Assembly: GCA_017990305.1 (NCBI GenBank)
Contig: JAGNOB010000116.1
Coordinates: forward strand, 1 to 6,359
Direction: 5' to 3'
Length of the DNA stretch: 6,359 nucleotides
Origin: Leucobacter sp.
GTDB taxonomy: Bacteria > Actinomycetota > Actinomycetes > Actinomycetales > Microbacteriaceae
Shown here: one piece after another, positions 6,185 through 6,359 of the stretch
Layout of the letters: each line of letters opens with the position of its first letter
How positions within the stretch are numbered: the first letter of the stretch is position 1
Program-made: the position numbers and the translations under genes
The notes under the pieces: generated by a model
Told to the model about the DNA's origin: nothing
What the model saw: only the letters and a program-made list of their open reading frames with translations
Databases searched by the model: none

Positions 6185-6359
6185 TTAGTCGAAGATCTGC
6201 GTGACCGCGAGAATCTCGGGCCCCTGCTTGTCGAAGATCCGCCCACCGATTGCCACTCCACCGAGGAGCACCGCAAGGCCAAACCCGAGGCCGAAGAGGA
6301 GCGCCCACATGTTACCGAGGAATGAGACATCGGCAATCGCGACAGCCGACATCCAGACT
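6185..6359 (-). CDS. Small membrane protein or C-terminal end of a larger one, unrecognised (may be cut by window edge)
   Basis: A minus-strand frame ends at TAA 6185-6187 and is open to the window edge. From the ATG at 6350-6352 it would encode 55 residues. It has one clear hydrophobic segment of about 25 residues (WALLFGLGFGLAVLLGGVAIGG), followed by a polar tail, RIFDKQGPEILAVTQIFD. The Gly-rich helix and the charged residues after it suggest a single-pass or terminal transmembrane segment. I do not recognise the family. The ATG at 6352 cannot be confirmed as the start because only seven upstream bases are visible and they contain no good ribosome site; the frame continues through them. 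It is 45 bases upstream of the DUF3039 gene on the same strand, but that gene seems to have its own promoter. Confidence 0.5.
   Translation of the reverse strand, partial: VWMSAVAIADVSFLGNMWALLFGLGFGLAVLLGGVAIGGRIFDKQGPEILAVTQIFD

Noticed and set aside
6017..6325. Plus-strand open frame (102 codons) opposite the DUF3039 gene and the membrane-protein end
   Set aside because: It lies antisense to the recognised DUF3039 family gene, has no recognisable domain, and its Glu/Arg-rich tail is what the complement of a hydrophobic helix reads as.

Overview
This is GC-rich bacterial chromosome with actinobacterial features. The protein sequences look most like those of Microbacteriaceae (a Leucobacter-like organism is my guess from general resemblance, not from a search). 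Supporting signs are the actinobacterial ImuB/DnaE2 pair, a DUF3039 protein facing a nicotinate phosphoribosyltransferase gene, and two genes whose start codons lie six bases after a -10 box, with no Shine-Dalgarno sequence.

Layout. Bases 1-1010 (+) hold the C-terminal part of imuB, a catalytically dead Y-family polymerase paralogue. Bases 1003-4413 (+) hold dnaE2, the error-prone DNA polymerase III alpha paralogue, whose start overlaps the imuB stop by 8 bases. After 13 bases comes pncB (4427-5749, +), nicotinate phosphoribosyltransferase of NAD salvage. A 20-bp perfect hairpin (5769-5812) lies between pncB and the convergent DUF3039 gene (5867-6139, -). The last 175 bases hold the 3' end, or possibly all, of a small membrane-protein gene on the minus strand (from 6185 to the window edge).

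How the genes work together. ImuB and DnaE2 are two parts of the actinobacterial mutasome, in which ImuB is the clamp-binding adaptor and DnaE2 the translesion polymerase. The usual third member (imuA', a RecA-like protein) and any LexA-controlled promoter would lie upstream of the window. pncB seems to be an independent housekeeping gene with its own -10 element beside the dnaE2 stop codon. DUF3039 has unknown function and a probable zinc site.

No mobile element, CRISPR array, RNA gene or clearly new multi-gene system is visible. The points most worth a second look are two low-complexity inserts in DnaE2, an alanine in place of one PHP metal ligand, a divergent clamp motif in ImuB, and the matched pair of leaderless start sites.
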